NCBI RefSeq assembly: GCF_000725485.1
Contig: NZ_JOAG01000006.1
Coordinates: 1-64,000, forward strand
Direction: 5' to 3'
DNA: 64,000 nucleotides
Origin: Nonomuraea candida
Lineage (GTDB): Bacteria; Actinomycetota; Actinomycetes; Streptosporangiales; Streptosporangiaceae
Below the pieces are notes generated by a model, which saw only the letters and a list, made by a program, of their open reading frames with translations, made no database searches and was not told the origin of the DNA. Shown in pieces: positions 27,308 to 35,300 of the stretch (the stretch's first letter is position 1; each line of letters starts with the position of its first letter). The position numbers were made by a program, and so were the translations under genes.

Positions 27308-28908
27308 GCCGCGCTCCCCTGGTGCAGGCGGGTGGGCAGGTGGGCGGCCAGCAGCCAGCCGCCCTCGCCGTCGGGGCCCGCGCTGAGGGTGCCGCCCACG
27401 GTGCGCACGCGCTCGCGCATGCCGGCCAGGCCCCGCCCGGAGGAGGGCAGGCGCTCGATGACGGTGGGCGGGCGGCCGTTGCGGATCTCCACGGCCAGTC
27501 CTTCCTCCGAGGAGGTGACGGATACGCGGACCCGGGTGCCGGGGCCTGCGTGTTTGAGCACGTTGGTGAGTCCTTCCTGAACGATGCGGGCCGCGGAGGT
27601 GCGGGCGATGAGCGGGGCCTGGTCGGTGGCCGGGTCGAGGTCGAGGTCCACGTCGAGGCCGGCGGCGGACATGCGCTCGGCGGACTCGCGTACGACGTCG
27701 GCGGGGTTGGCCAGCAGGTCGGGCTGGCGGTCGGGGTCGCGCAGCAGGTCGAGCAGGTCACGCAGGTCCTGCAGCACCTGGTGGCCGGTCTCGCGGATGT
27801 CGTTGAGCGCGTCGGCGACGGGCCCGTCGGGGGCGGTGTAGCGGGCGGCGCTGGCCCGCAGCACCATGGCGCCGACGTGGTGGGCGACGATGTCGTGCAC
27901 GTCGCGGGCGATGCGCTCGCGCTCGGCGAGCTGGTCGGCGCGCACCTGGGCGACGGCGGCGCGGGCGGCCTCCTCGGCGACCAGCTTCTCGGTGGCCGCG
28001 GCGGCCCGGCGCACGCCCAGGTAGCGGCCGATCGCGATGGGCGTGGCGACCAGCGACATCAGCACGCCGACGCGGATGGGGGTGATCTCGGTGTTGTCGC
28101 CGACGACGGCGACGGCGGTCAGCAGGCACCCGGTCACGTACGCGGCCAGCGTCCAGCCCCACGACACCACCCGCATGGCGAACACGCCGATGGCGATGAG
28201 GGTGAGGATCACGCAGGTGTTGACCGTGGAGCTGAGGTAGGTGTCGGCCGAGACGAGCAGCACGCCCTGCAGCAGGAAGACCAGCCCCGGCAGCCGCCGG
28301 GCGATGCCCAGCGACAGCCCGCCGACCACGGCCAGCAGGCCGACCACCCAGACGGGCTGGGCGCCGGAGTGCCAGGAGGTCCAGGTGCTGAGCACGGTGA
28401 TGGCCACGCCGCCGGCGGCGAGCAGCGCGTCGGGGGTGACGTCGCGCTCGTCGAGGCGCTCGGCGGAGCTGCGCAGGTAGGCGCCGAGCACGGCGGGGGT
28501 CACGGGCAGCAGCACGGAGTACGTCCACATGTTGCCGGTGAGCGCGACCCCCGGATCGGCGATGTTGCAGGCGGTCGCGGCGATCGCGGCGGCCACGGCA
28601 GGGGCGGTGGCGCGCGCCCTGGAGGTGTGGCCGGCCACCCCGAGCGAGACGCACAGCAGGATCTGCGCGGTGTTGGAGGTGAACGAGCCGAGCTGGTCGG
28701 TGACGGCCAGGAACGCGGCCAGGTAGAGGGTGACGATGACCGGCCGGTGGCGCACCAGGCCCATGGGCAGGCCGACCAGCAGCGCCATGAGGATGTTGAA
28801 CTCCGCGGGCAGGAACGGGGTGTCGCCCGCGTGTGCCGTGGTCAGCAGATCCAGGCCCACTCCCGAGGCCGCCAGGAGGACATCCAGCGGCACGCCACGC
28901 CAACGCAT
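27304..28908 (-). CDS. Sensor histidine kinase (HisKA_3 / HPK7-like)
   Basis: The 534-residue sensor kinase has about ten hydrophobic segments in its first 330 residues (for example MALLVGLPMGLV and VWVVGLLAVVGGLSLGI), so the sensing part is in the membrane. A coiled linker follows, then the dimerisation and phospho-acceptor motif ERERIARDVHDIVAHHVGA. The ATPase domain has EGLTNVLKHA and SGRGLAGMRERV. ATG 28908 (MRWRGVPLDVLLAASG) is chosen over longer frames whose extensions are Arg/Pro-rich. It is transcribed with the response regulator, diverging from the methyltransferase gene. The signal is unknown. Confidence 0.92.
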   Translation of the reverse strand: MRWRGVPLDVLLAASGVGLDLLTTAHAGDTPFLPAEFNILMALLVGLPMGLVRHRPVIVTLYLAAFLAVTDQLGSFTSNTAQILLCVSLGVAGHTSRARATAPAVAAAIAATACNIADPGVALTGNMWTYSVLLPVTPAVLGAYLRSSAERLDERDVTPDALLAAGGVAITVLSTWTSWHSGAQPVWVVGLLAVVGGLSLGIARRLPGLVFLLQGVLLVSADTYLSSTVNTCVILTLIAIGVFAMRVVSWGWTLAAYVTGCLLTAVAVVGDNTEITPIRVGVLMSLVATPIAIGRYLGVRRAAAATEKLVAEEAARAAVAQVRADQLAERERIARDVHDIVAHHVGAMVLRASAARYTAPDGPVADALNDIRETGHQVLQDLRDLLDLLRDPDRQPDLLANPADVVRESAERMSAAGLDVDLDLDPATDQAPLIARTSAARIVQEGLTNVLKHAGPGTRVRVSVTSSEEGLAVEIRNGRPPTVIERLPSSGRGLAGMRERVRTVGGTLSAGPDGEGGWLLAAHLPTRLHQGSAA

Positions 28909-28960
28909 GGACCCACGGTATCCGCCCGGAGATGAGCGCCGGATCCACCGGGGCGTGCCC

Positions 28961-28988
28961 GCGTGATCCTCCGGGGGGAGGATCACGC
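28961..28988. promoter_or_regulatory. 12-4-12 perfect inverted repeat in the kinase/methyltransferase divergent spacer
   Basis: GCGTGATCCTCC and GGAGGATCACGC are perfectly complementary and separated by GGGG. It lies 53 bp upstream of the kinase start and 73 bp upstream of the methyltransferase start. It could be an operator for a dimeric regulator (possibly the adjacent response regulator) or an RNA hairpin in either 5' leader. The role is inference. Confidence 0.7.
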
Positions 28989-29060
28989 CTCCTCCAAGTG
29001 GCCGGAGCTCCGCCCGGGAGGGGGAGCGATCAGGTGTGCCGGGGGCCGTAGGTTCAAGGC

Positions 29061-29648
29061 ATGCCCAACGACACGGCACTATTCCTCGGCCAGTTCCTGC
29101 GCAATCCCGCGGCGATCGGCGCACTCGCGCCCAGCTCGCGGCGCCTGGCCACGGCCGTCTGCGCCCCCGTTCCCGAGCGCGGCGAGCCGATCGTGGTGGA
29201 GCTCGGGCCAGGCACGGGCCCGTTCACGGCGGAGATCCAGCAGCGTCTCGGCGGGCGCGGCCACCATCTTGCCGTTGAGCTGAACGAGCGGCTGGCGGGG
29301 TTGCTGGCCGAGCGTTTTCCGAAGGTGGACGTGGCGCACGCCGACGCCACGAAGCTGGGCGAGCTGCTCGCGCAGCGCGGGCTGGGGACGGCCGACGTGG
29401 TGATCAGCGGGCTGCCGTGGGCGGCCTTCCCCCGGGAGTTGCAGCTCGATCTGATGGCCGCGGTGACGGGGTCGATGAGCCCGGGGGCGGCGTTCACGAC
29501 GTTCTCCTACATTCACGCCATCCCGCTCAGCTCGGCGCGGCGCTTCCGCGCGCTGCTGGCCGAGCGGTTCGAAGAGGTGGTGCTGGGCCGTACGGTGTGG
29601 CGCAACACGCCTCCCGCCTTCGTCTTCCACGCCCGCCGGCCCCGCTGA
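29061..29648 (+). CDS. SAM-dependent methyltransferase, phospholipid N-methyltransferase-like
   Basis: The 195-residue class I methyltransferase resembles PmtA/KsgA-type enzymes. FLRNPAAIGALAPSSRRLA is the typical start of the phosphatidylethanolamine N-methyltransferase group. The SAM site is IVVELGPGTGPFT, followed by AVELNERLAGLL. The motif IV position reads VISGLPWAAFP. There is no signal peptide. Candidate substrates are phosphatidylethanolamine lipids, which is inferred from family resemblance. It is a single gene divergent from the two-component kinase gene, and a 40-bp tandem array begins at its stop codon. Confidence 0.82.
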   Translation: MPNDTALFLGQFLRNPAAIGALAPSSRRLATAVCAPVPERGEPIVVELGPGTGPFTAEIQQRLGGRGHHLAVELNERLAGLLAERFPKVDVAHADATKLGELLAQRGLGTADVVISGLPWAAFPRELQLDLMAAVTGSMSPGAAFTTFSYIHAIPLSSARRFRALLAERFEEVVLGRTVWRNTPPAFVFHARRPR

Positions 29649-29742
29649 GAACCCCGCCGGCCCCGCAGAGCCTCGCCGGCTCCGCTGAGAACCCCGCCGG
29701 CCCCGCAGAGCCTCGCCGGCTCCGCTGAGAACCCCGCCGGCC
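29643..29742. repeat. 40-bp tandem repeat (2.5 copies) containing the methyltransferase stop codon
   Basis: The string cgctgagaaccccgccggcc occurs at 29643, 29683 and 29723, an exact 40-bp period, with ccgcagagcctcgccggct between copies. The TGA in the first copy is the methyltransferase stop codon. The later copies carry the same TGA but are out of frame (40 is not a multiple of 3). The copies are almost identical, so the array is recent. Confidence 0.88.
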
Positions 29743-30005
29743 CTCCGGTGAGGACGGAGCGCGGGTCGGGCCGCGTGATCGCGGCCGGGATTTCGGGGGA
29801 GAGCGGGGGTCCGGCCGCCCGATCGGCGCCGGGATCGGGCGGGCCGCGCCTGTGGAGGGGGAGCTGTTGGCTCAACCCCCTCTCCGCGCGGGCCCCCGGA
29901 CCTTCCCGCGGCTTTTCCCGCCTGTGTCAGGGCCCCCTGTGAACGATCCCCTCCTCTCCTTCCTGGAGGCCGCCTACCCGAGGCGGGGGGAAGCACACCC
30001 CTCGC
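29649..30005. other. Intergenic region without a gene
   Basis: After the 40-bp array this stretch between convergent transcripts holds GC-rich inverted segments such as ccgggatttcggggg and gatcggcgccgggatcgggcgg, and a purine-rich ggagggggagctg. I see no ORF with coding character and no clear terminator with a U-tract. Confidence 0.6.
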
Positions 30006-30788
30006 TCAGCCGAAGGCGGGGGGCCGCTTCTCGCGCAGCGCGCGCACGCCCTCGGCGGCGTCGGGGCCGGTGAAGCCGAGGAACTCCATGGCCAGCGAGG
30101 CGTCGAAGGACGGGCCGGCCAGGCGCAGCCAGTTGTTGAGCGAGTATTTGGTGAGCCTGATCGCCTCCTGGCTGCCGGCGGCGAGCCTGACCGCGATCTC
30201 CATGGCCTTGTCGTGCACCTGGTCGTCGTCGACGCAGAGGCTGACCAGCCCCATCCGCTCGGCCTGCTCGCCCGTGACGGGCTCGCACAGCAGCAGGTGG
30301 TATTTGGCCTTGGCCAGCCCGCACAGCAGCGGCCAGACGATCGCGGCGTGGTCGCCGGCGGCGACGCCGAGCCGGGTGTGGCCGTCGATGATCCGCGCGG
30401 TACGGCCGGCGACGGAGATGTCGGCCAGCAGCGCGACCGCCAGCCCGGCGCCCACGGCCGGGCCCTGCACGGCCGAGACGATCGGCTTGGAGCAGTTGAG
30501 CACGTTGTAGACGATGTCGCGGGCCTCGGCGAACACGCGCAGCCGGGTGGCGTGGTCGCGCATCATGTCCTCGATCATGGACAGGTCGCCGCCGGCGGAG
30601 AACGCGCGGCCCTCTCCCCTGACGACGACGGCGCGCACGGAGTCGTCGCGGTCGGCGTCGCGCCAGATCTCGCCCAGCTCGCGGTGGGCCTCGGCGTCGA
30701 CGGCGTTGAGCCTGGCGGGCTCGCTGATGGTGACGCGCAGCACGCCCTCGGCGGGGGTGTCGAGCTTCAGCTTGGTGTAGGCGTCCAT
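30006..30788 (-). CDS. Enoyl-CoA hydratase/isomerase family protein
   Basis: The 260-residue crotonase-fold protein has the oxyanion-hole segments [13 protein letters not shown] and the later [20 protein letters not shown], and the domain covers the whole chain. The first catalytic Glu position typical of hydratases (around residue 135) is in [12 protein letters not shown], which lacks the usual Glu, so the reaction may not be classical hydration. It is the third gene of a minus-strand operon (C26-like, esterase, this gene). Its ATG overlaps the esterase stop in TGATG. It ends at RPPAFG, typical for the family. The acyl-CoA substrate is unknown. Confidence 0.87.
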   Translation of the reverse strand: MDAYTKLKLDTPAEGVLRVTISEPARLNAVDAEAHRELGEIWRDADRDDSVRAVVVRGEGRAFSAGGDLSMIEDMMRDHATRLRVFAEARDIVYNVLNCSKPIVSAVQGPAVGAGLAVALLADISVAGRTARIIDGHTRLGVAAGDHAAIVWPLLCGLAKAKYHLLLCEPVTGEQAERMGLVSLCVDDDQVHDKAMEIAVRLAAGSQEAIRLTKYSLNNWLRLAGPSFDASLAMEFLGFTGPDAAEGVRALREKRPPAFG

Positions 30789-31702
30789 CACAGGAACTCC
30801 CTGAGCCGTTGCGCGAGGTATTCGCGGGCCTCGATCGCCTGGTCGAACAGGCCGGGCAGGACGTAGAAGCCGTGCAGGGCGCCGTCGAACCTGCGCAGCT
30901 CGACCGGCACGCCCGCCTCGGCCAGGCGGGCGGCGTAGCGCTCGCCCTCGTCTCTGAGCACGTCGCACTCGGCGGTGACGACGGTCGCGGGCGGCAGGCC
31001 GGACAGGTCGGGCAGGCGGGCCGGGGACAGCCGGGGGTCGGCCGGGTCGGCGCCGGCCGCGTATTGCCCGGCGTACCAGGCCATCTCGGCGGCGTCGAGC
31101 CCGAACCCCTTGGCGTGGTCGGCGTAGCTGGGGGTGTCCATCGCCAGGTCGAGCACCGGGTAGACGAGCACCTGGTGGGCCAGGCCCAGACCGGCGTCGC
31201 GGGCCTGCCAGGCGGCGACGGCGGCCAGGTTGCCGCCCGCGCTGTCGCCGCTCACGGCGACGCGGCCGTTGCTCTGGTAGAAGGCGGGCCGGGCGAAGAT
31301 GTCGCGCACGACGGTCCAGGCGTCGTCGGCGGCGGCGGGGAACGGGTGCTCGGGCGCCAGCCGGTAGTCGACGGAGACCACGACGGCGCGGGTGCGGATG
31401 GCCAGGTCGCGCGCGGCGGCGTCGTTGCGCTTGACGCTGCCGAAGACCCAGCCGCCGCCGTGGAAGTAGACCACGACGGGCAGCGGGCCGTCGCCGGGGT
31501 CGGCGCGGTAGATGCGGACGGGCACGCCCTCGGCCAGCTCGTCGCGGACGAACGGCAGCTTGGTCAGCGGCCCTCGGTGGACCGCCAGGAGGTCCTGCGC
31601 GCGCATCTCCTGGATCGCGGGCAGGTCGAGCGCGGCCGGGTCGGCGCCGAGATCCGATGGGTATCGGGCGAGGAACTCCCGCGCCTGGGGGTGCAGCGGC
31701 AT
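30788..31702 (-). CDS. Alpha/beta hydrolase, hormone-sensitive-lipase family esterase
   Basis: The 304-residue esterase of the HSL/family IV type carries the oxyanion motif [14 protein letters not shown], the nucleophile elbow [11 protein letters not shown], a late [11 protein letters not shown] with the catalytic Asp, and DGALHGFY with the catalytic His. There is no signal peptide, so it probably hydrolyses short-chain acyl esters in the cytosol. It sits 9 bp after the C26-like gene and overlaps the enoyl-CoA hydratase start by one base. That places it in the middle of a three-gene operon. Confidence 0.9.
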   Translation of the reverse strand: MPLHPQAREFLARYPSDLGADPAALDLPAIQEMRAQDLLAVHRGPLTKLPFVRDELAEGVPVRIYRADPGDGPLPVVVYFHGGGWVFGSVKRNDAAARDLAIRTRAVVVSVDYRLAPEHPFPAAADDAWTVVRDIFARPAFYQSNGRVAVSGDSAGGNLAAVAAWQARDAGLGLAHQVLVYPVLDLAMDTPSYADHAKGFGLDAAEMAWYAGQYAAGADPADPRLSPARLPDLSGLPPATVVTAECDVLRDEGERYAARLAEAGVPVELRRFDGALHGFYVLPGLFDQAIEAREYLAQRLREFL

Positions 31703-31711
31703 GATCGCAGC

Positions 31712-32401
31712 CTAGCGGGCCGCCTCCATGAACGCATCGAAGAGCCGGTCGTCCCCGCCGCGCTCCGGATGCCACTGGACCCCGACGCCGAACCGGTGCC
31801 CCTGCAGCTCGATGCCCTCGACGATCTGGTCCTCGGCCCAGGCCACGGCCAGCAGGCCGGAGCCGAGGCGGCGGACGGACTGGTGGTGCGGCGCGCTCGC
31901 CTCGATCCGGTCGCCGACGGCCTTGCCGAGCTTGCTGGAGACGCTGACCTGGATGGTGTGGCCCGCGCCGCCGGGCTCGGCGTGGCGGTCGCTGTCGAGC
32001 ACGTCGGGCAGCCAGCCGATCAGCGTGCCGCCCTGGGCCACGTTGAGCACGTGCATGCCCCTGGCGATGGCCAGGATCGGCACGTCGGCGCGGACGGCGG
32101 CCCTGGCCAGGGCCAGCTCGAACCGGTCGCGCCGGGTCTGCGGCTCGCGGACGCGCGGGTCCTGCTCGCCGTTGTACGTCTCGGCCCCCAGCTCGACTCC
32201 GCCGGTCAGGACGACGCCGCTCAGGCCGCGCACGTAGTCGTCGGCGGCGCCCGGGGCCAGCGGCGGCAGCACCACCGGCGCGCCCCCCGCCCGGCCGACC
32301 GCCTTGGCGTAGGAGGGGGGCGACAGCACGGCCTCCCGCACCCAGTCGCCCCAGCGGGCTGCTTCGAAGTAGGCGGTGATGCCGATCAACGGTCGGGACA
32401 T
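31712..32401 (-). CDS. Gamma-glutamyl-GABA hydrolase (peptidase C26) homologue lacking the catalytic Cys
   Basis: The 229-residue class I glutamine-amidotransferase-like protein has the C26 layout: [16 protein letters not shown] at the start, [13 protein letters not shown], then the elbow segment [18 protein letters not shown], and GVQWHPE near the end. In PuuD-like enzymes the elbow reads G-I-C-R-G with the nucleophilic Cys. Here the codon is GCC and the residue is Ala113. The His-Glu dyad WHPE is kept. I infer that it cannot act as a thiol amidase unless another residue substitutes. The ATG has GGAGAA 4 nt upstream. It is the first gene of the operon with the esterase and enoyl-CoA hydratase. 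Confidence 0.85.
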   Translation of the reverse strand: MSRPLIGITAYFEAARWGDWVREAVLSPPSYAKAVGRAGGAPVVLPPLAPGAADDYVRGLSGVVLTGGVELGAETYNGEQDPRVREPQTRRDRFELALARAAVRADVPILAIARGMHVLNVAQGGTLIGWLPDVLDSDRHAEPGGAGHTIQVSVSSKLGKAVGDRIEASAPHHQSVRRLGSGLLAVAWAEDQIVEGIELQGHRFGVGVQWHPERGGDDRLFDAFMEAAR

Positions 32402-32613
32402 GCGTTCTCCAGGGCCCAGGGGGGAGTCCGGGCGCCGTCCGGCTCCGGTCCGTGACGGCCCCATGCCCCATCATGGCGCACAGCCTTTCCGATATGTCAC
32501 CCCTCCGAAAGATCCCGGCCTACCACGTGCCTCCCGTGGCGCGGGGTTTCCGGGATTCGTCCCCGTCTGCGGCGGAGGTGAGGACCGGGGGACGCCTGCG
32601 CGCCCGGCCTCCT

Positions 32614-33274
32614 TCAGCAGCCTCCGGCGGCCTCGCACACCCCGCCGTCCGCGCCCGCGAGGCGGCCCTCCGGCCAGGCTTGGTCGATCGCCCGGGCGAA
32701 GACGTCCACCGGCTGCGCCCCCGCGACGGCGTACCGGCCCGCGAAGACGAACGTGGGCACTCCGGACACGCCGAGCTCCATGGCGCGCCGCTCGTCGGCC
32801 CTGACCTCCTCGGCGAAGCCGCCGCCGGCGAGCACGGCCAGGGCGGCGTCCGGGTCGAGGCCGGCCTCGGCCGCCAGCCGGGCCAGGGTGCCGTGGTCGG
32901 ACAGCACGGCGCCCTCGGCGACGTAGGCGCTCATCAGGCGCTCGCGCAGGGCCTCTCCCCTGCCCTCGCGGTCGGCGTGCCGCATGAGGCGGTGGGCGTC
33001 GAAGCTGTTGACGGGCCTGGCCCGGTCGAGGCGGTAGACCAGGCTCTCCCGGGCGGCCAGCTCCGTCAGCATCGCCATGCGGCGCTCGTTGTCGCCCGCG
33101 GAGCCGCCCAGGTCGCGGTGGGCGCGTTCGGGGAGGGTGAGGGCGGGCTCGGCGCTGCCCGCGGGGTCGAGCTCGAAGCTGCGCCAGCGCCCGCTCGAAG
33201 CGGCGCTTGCCGATGTAGCACCAGGGGCAGACGAGGTCGGACCAGACGTCGACGGTCAAGGTGGTGGTGGTCAT
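32614..33274 (-). pseudogene. DsbA/FrnE-like thioredoxin-fold oxidoreductase, frameshifted
   Basis: The first 29 or so codons read MTTTTLTVDVWSDLVCPWCY and continue with IGKRRFERALA, including the CPWC redox motif. The reading frame then changes near 33185. The rest of the protein continues in another frame as RSFELDP, then NSFDAHRLMRHA, VSGVPTFVFAGRYAVAGAQP and PEGRLAGADGGVCEAAGGC. Compared with FrnE-type proteins, about ten residues (normally ending VEVVWRSFELDP) are missing at the junction. A small out-of-frame deletion therefore explains the break. It diverges from the HxlR regulator gene, a common pairing. A sequencing error cannot explain the missing residues, but programmed frameshifting has not been excluded. 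Confidence 0.78.
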
Positions 33275-33315
33275 GGGGCTACCGTACGAGGAGCGGCTTT
33301 CTTTTCGTAAGTACG

Positions 33316-33327
33316 TACCTTGAGGTA
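33316..33327. promoter_or_regulatory. TACCT-TG-AGGTA inverted repeat, candidate HxlR operator
   Basis: The repeat lies in the 63-bp divergent spacer between the DsbA-like pseudogene and the HxlR gene, inside gtaagtacgtaccttgaggtaagc. It is 11 bp before the HxlR GTG start and flanked by a further GTACGTAC palindrome. HxlR regulators bind such short inverted repeats in divergent promoters, but the assignment is inference. Confidence 0.6.
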
Positions 33328-33337
33328 AGCTTCATAC

Positions 33338-33697
33338 GTGGACCTAGAGGATCTGTTCCGTAGCGACTGCCCGGGGCGGCAGGTGATGGAGCACCTCACC
33401 GGCAAGTGGGGCGTGCTCGTGCTGGTCGCACTCAAGGACGGCCCGCTGCGCTTCCACCGGCTGCGTGACCGGATCGAGGGCATCAGCGAGAAGATGTTGT
33501 CGCAGAACCTGCGGGTGCTGGGCAGGGACGGGCTGCTCGACCGGTTCGTCGAGCCCTCCACGCCGCCGCAGGTGACCTATTCCCTGACGCCCCTCGGCGA
33601 GCAGGCGGTCGCGCACCTGTGCGAGCTGTTCACGTGGATCGCCCGGTCCGCCCCGCAGATCATCGCCGCCCAGGAGCGGCACGACCGCGGGCTCTGA
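33338..33697 (+). CDS. HxlR-family transcriptional regulator
   Basis: The 119-residue winged-helix regulator begins MDLEDLFRSDCPGRQVMEHL and continues TGKWGVLVLVALKDGPLRFH. The Cys at residue 11 is the position used for thiol/quinone sensing in related members. The domain continues with GISEKMLSQNLRVLGRDGLL and VTYSLTPLGE. The GTG start has no ribosome site and an AT-rich box close upstream, so it may be leaderless. It diverges from a DsbA-like redox gene that is now frameshifted, so the regulator may have lost its main target. A 13-bp tandem array begins at its stop codon. Confidence 0.9.
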   Translation: MDLEDLFRSDCPGRQVMEHLTGKWGVLVLVALKDGPLRFHRLRDRIEGISEKMLSQNLRVLGRDGLLDRFVEPSTPPQVTYSLTPLGEQAVAHLCELFTWIARSAPQIIAAQERHDRGL

Positions 33698-33745
33698 CCG
33701 CGCACTCTGACCGCGCGCCCTGACCGCGCACCCTGACCGCGCACC
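33694..33745. repeat. 13-bp tandem repeat (4 copies) carrying the HxlR stop codon
   Basis: The decamer ctgaccgcgc occurs at 33694, 33707, 33720 and 33733, an exact 13-bp period. The TGA of the first copy is the HxlR gene stop codon, and the next three TGAs fall in different frames. Confidence 0.88.
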
Positions 33746-33806
33746 CCGGCCCGGACTCCGACCGCGGCCCCCGATCGCGAAAGTCGGCCCCGCACGGAGG
33801 CTGAAA

Positions 33807-33835
33807 GAATACGAAAATTAGTTATTTTCGTATTC
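33807..33835. promoter_or_regulatory. 12-5-12 perfect AT-rich inverted repeat upstream of the globin gene
   Basis: GAATACGAAAAT and ATTTTCGTATTC are perfectly complementary around the loop TAGTT. The element is strikingly AT-rich for this genome. It lies about 235 bp upstream of the globin-reductase gene and 110 bp after the HxlR gene. It could be a regulator site or a terminator for the HxlR transcript. The remainder of 33746-34010 is AT-richer than its surroundings, without a gene. Confidence 0.7.
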
Positions 33836-34010
33836 GCCGGGCCACCGGCATGGAAATTCGCATGCGGAGAATCACGGTCCGGTTACTGATAGTTCCGCTT
33901 CGCACCGTATCGGGGGAATCGGTTGTGACGCGTCATCGGTGGTGTAAGACTCATTTTCGAGCGCAGGGGATGCGCCGGGGCGGGCCCCCGCGCTCACGAC
34001 CCGGAACCCT

Positions 34011-34050
34011 CAGGAGGTGAACGGCGAAGACCGGAGTTTCGTTTCCGGTC
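34011..34050 (+). promoter_or_regulatory. Orphan Shine-Dalgarno and hairpin in the globin mRNA leader
   Basis: A full-strength AGGAGGTGA at 34012-34020 lies 49 nt before the globin ATG, too far to serve it. It is followed by a hairpin with arms GACCGGA / TCCGGTC and an 8-nt loop. The globin ATG has its own site, AGGTGGGG. A 20-codon frame from the GTG inside the SD (34017) ends across the globin start codon. Translational control by a leader ORF is possible, but the SD-to-GTG spacing is too short for normal initiation. Confidence 0.4.
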
Positions 34051-34069
34051 AAAAGGTGGGGTTTGCTCT

Positions 34070-35188
34070 ATGTCGTTGAATCCGCGCCTGGTCAAGGAGA
34101 GTTTCTCCGTGGTCGAGCCGATGGCCGACAAGGCCACGGCCTACTTTTACGGCAGGTTGTTCGCAGAGAATCCACATTTGCGGGGCATGTTCCCGCCCGC
34201 CATGGACGTGCAGCGCGACCGGCTGTTCAGCGCGCTGACCCGGATCGTGTGGAGTCTGGACAGCCCGGACAGCCTGGCGTCCTATCTCGGGCAGCTCGGC
34301 AGGGACCACCGCAAGTACGGCGTCATCGCCGAGCACTACACGGCCGTGGGCAACGCCCTGCTGGCCACGATCCGCCGCTTCGCGGCCGACGTCTGGGACC
34401 ACGAGATCGAGGCGGCCTGGGTGTCGGCGTACACGGCGGCGGCCAACCTGATGATCCAGTCGGCCGAGTCGGACGCGGGGGTCTCCCCCGCCTGGTGGCT
34501 GGCCGAGGTGATCGACCACGAGCGGCGGCACCGGGACATCGCGGTCATCACGCTGCGGCCGGCGCAGCGCCTGCCGTACACGCCCGGCCAGTACGTCACC
34601 GTGCAGACCCCGCGCTGGCCCCGCGTGTGGCGGACGTTCTCGATCGCCAACGCGCCGCGCCCGGACAACACGATCAGCCTGCACGTGCGCTCGGTGCCCG
34701 GCGGCTGGGTCTCGACCACGCTGATCAGGCACACCCGCATCGGCGACACGCTCATGCTGGGCCCGCCGATGGGCACGATGGCGCCGCGCGAGCACAGCGC
34801 GCGCGACCTGCTGTGCGTGGCCGGCGGCACCGGCCTGGCGCCGCTGAAGGCGATCGTGGAGTCCGTCATCGCCTCGGGCCGCCGCCCCAACATCCACCTG
34901 CTGTACGGCGCCCGCACCGCCGACGAGCTGTACGACCTGCCCGACCTGATCAGGATGGAATCCGCCTTCCCCTGGCTGCGGGTGCTGCCCGTGGTGTCGG
35001 ACCAGCCCTCCTACACCGGCATGCGCGGCCACCTGCCCGAGGTGACCCAGCGCTTCCACTCCTGGGCCGAGCACGACGTGTACGTGTGCGGCCCGCCCTC
35101 CATGGTCAACGAGACCGTGCGCCGCCTCCAGGACGACGGCGTGCCCCTGGCCCGCATCCACCGCGACAGCGTGCCGGGCGAGCGCTGA
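34070..35188 (+). CDS. Flavohaemoprotein-like globin / FAD-NAD(P) reductase fusion
   Basis: The 372-residue protein joins an N-terminal globin (about residues 1-140; AYFYGRLFAENPHLRGMFP at the CD region, HRKYGVIAEHYTAVG around the proximal His) to a ferredoxin-reductase module. The module has the FAD motif RTFSIANAP, VAGGTGLAPLKAIVE for NAD(P), and the terminal VYVCGPPSMVNETV. This layout is that of nitric-oxide dioxygenases (Hmp), though actinomycete relatives differ in the haem pocket, so NO or O2 chemistry is inferred. It is a single gene with an unusual AT-rich leader and a strong downstream hairpin. Confidence 0.88.
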   Translation: MSLNPRLVKESFSVVEPMADKATAYFYGRLFAENPHLRGMFPPAMDVQRDRLFSALTRIVWSLDSPDSLASYLGQLGRDHRKYGVIAEHYTAVGNALLATIRRFAADVWDHEIEAAWVSAYTAAANLMIQSAESDAGVSPAWWLAEVIDHERRHRDIAVITLRPAQRLPYTPGQYVTVQTPRWPRVWRTFSIANAPRPDNTISLHVRSVPGGWVSTTLIRHTRIGDTLMLGPPMGTMAPREHSARDLLCVAGGTGLAPLKAIVESVIASGRRPNIHLLYGARTADELYDLPDLIRMESAFPWLRVLPVVSDQPSYTGMRGHLPEVTQRFHSWAEHDVYVCGPPSMVNETVRRLQDDGVPLARIHRDSVPGER

Positions 35189-35190
35189 GA

Positions 35191-35217
35191 CCGGCGGCCG
35201 GGCCTCCCGGCCGCCGG
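35191..35217 (+). terminator. Hairpin terminator after the globin-reductase gene
   Basis: Perfect 12-bp arms CCGGCGGCCGGG / CCCGGCCGCCGG with a 3-nt loop begin 2 bp after the stop codon. Confidence 0.75.
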
Positions 35218-35300
35218 GAAGGGGATCTTCCGCCGCGAGAGGTTGACAGCACGGTTCGCACGGTGCCTCCTGGTACTTGACACGCCAAGTGAGGTGAACC

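Noticed and set aside
29743..30005. Possible small gene in the gap after the methyltransferase
   Set aside because: The open frames there have Arg/Pro/Gly-rich translations and no start signals.
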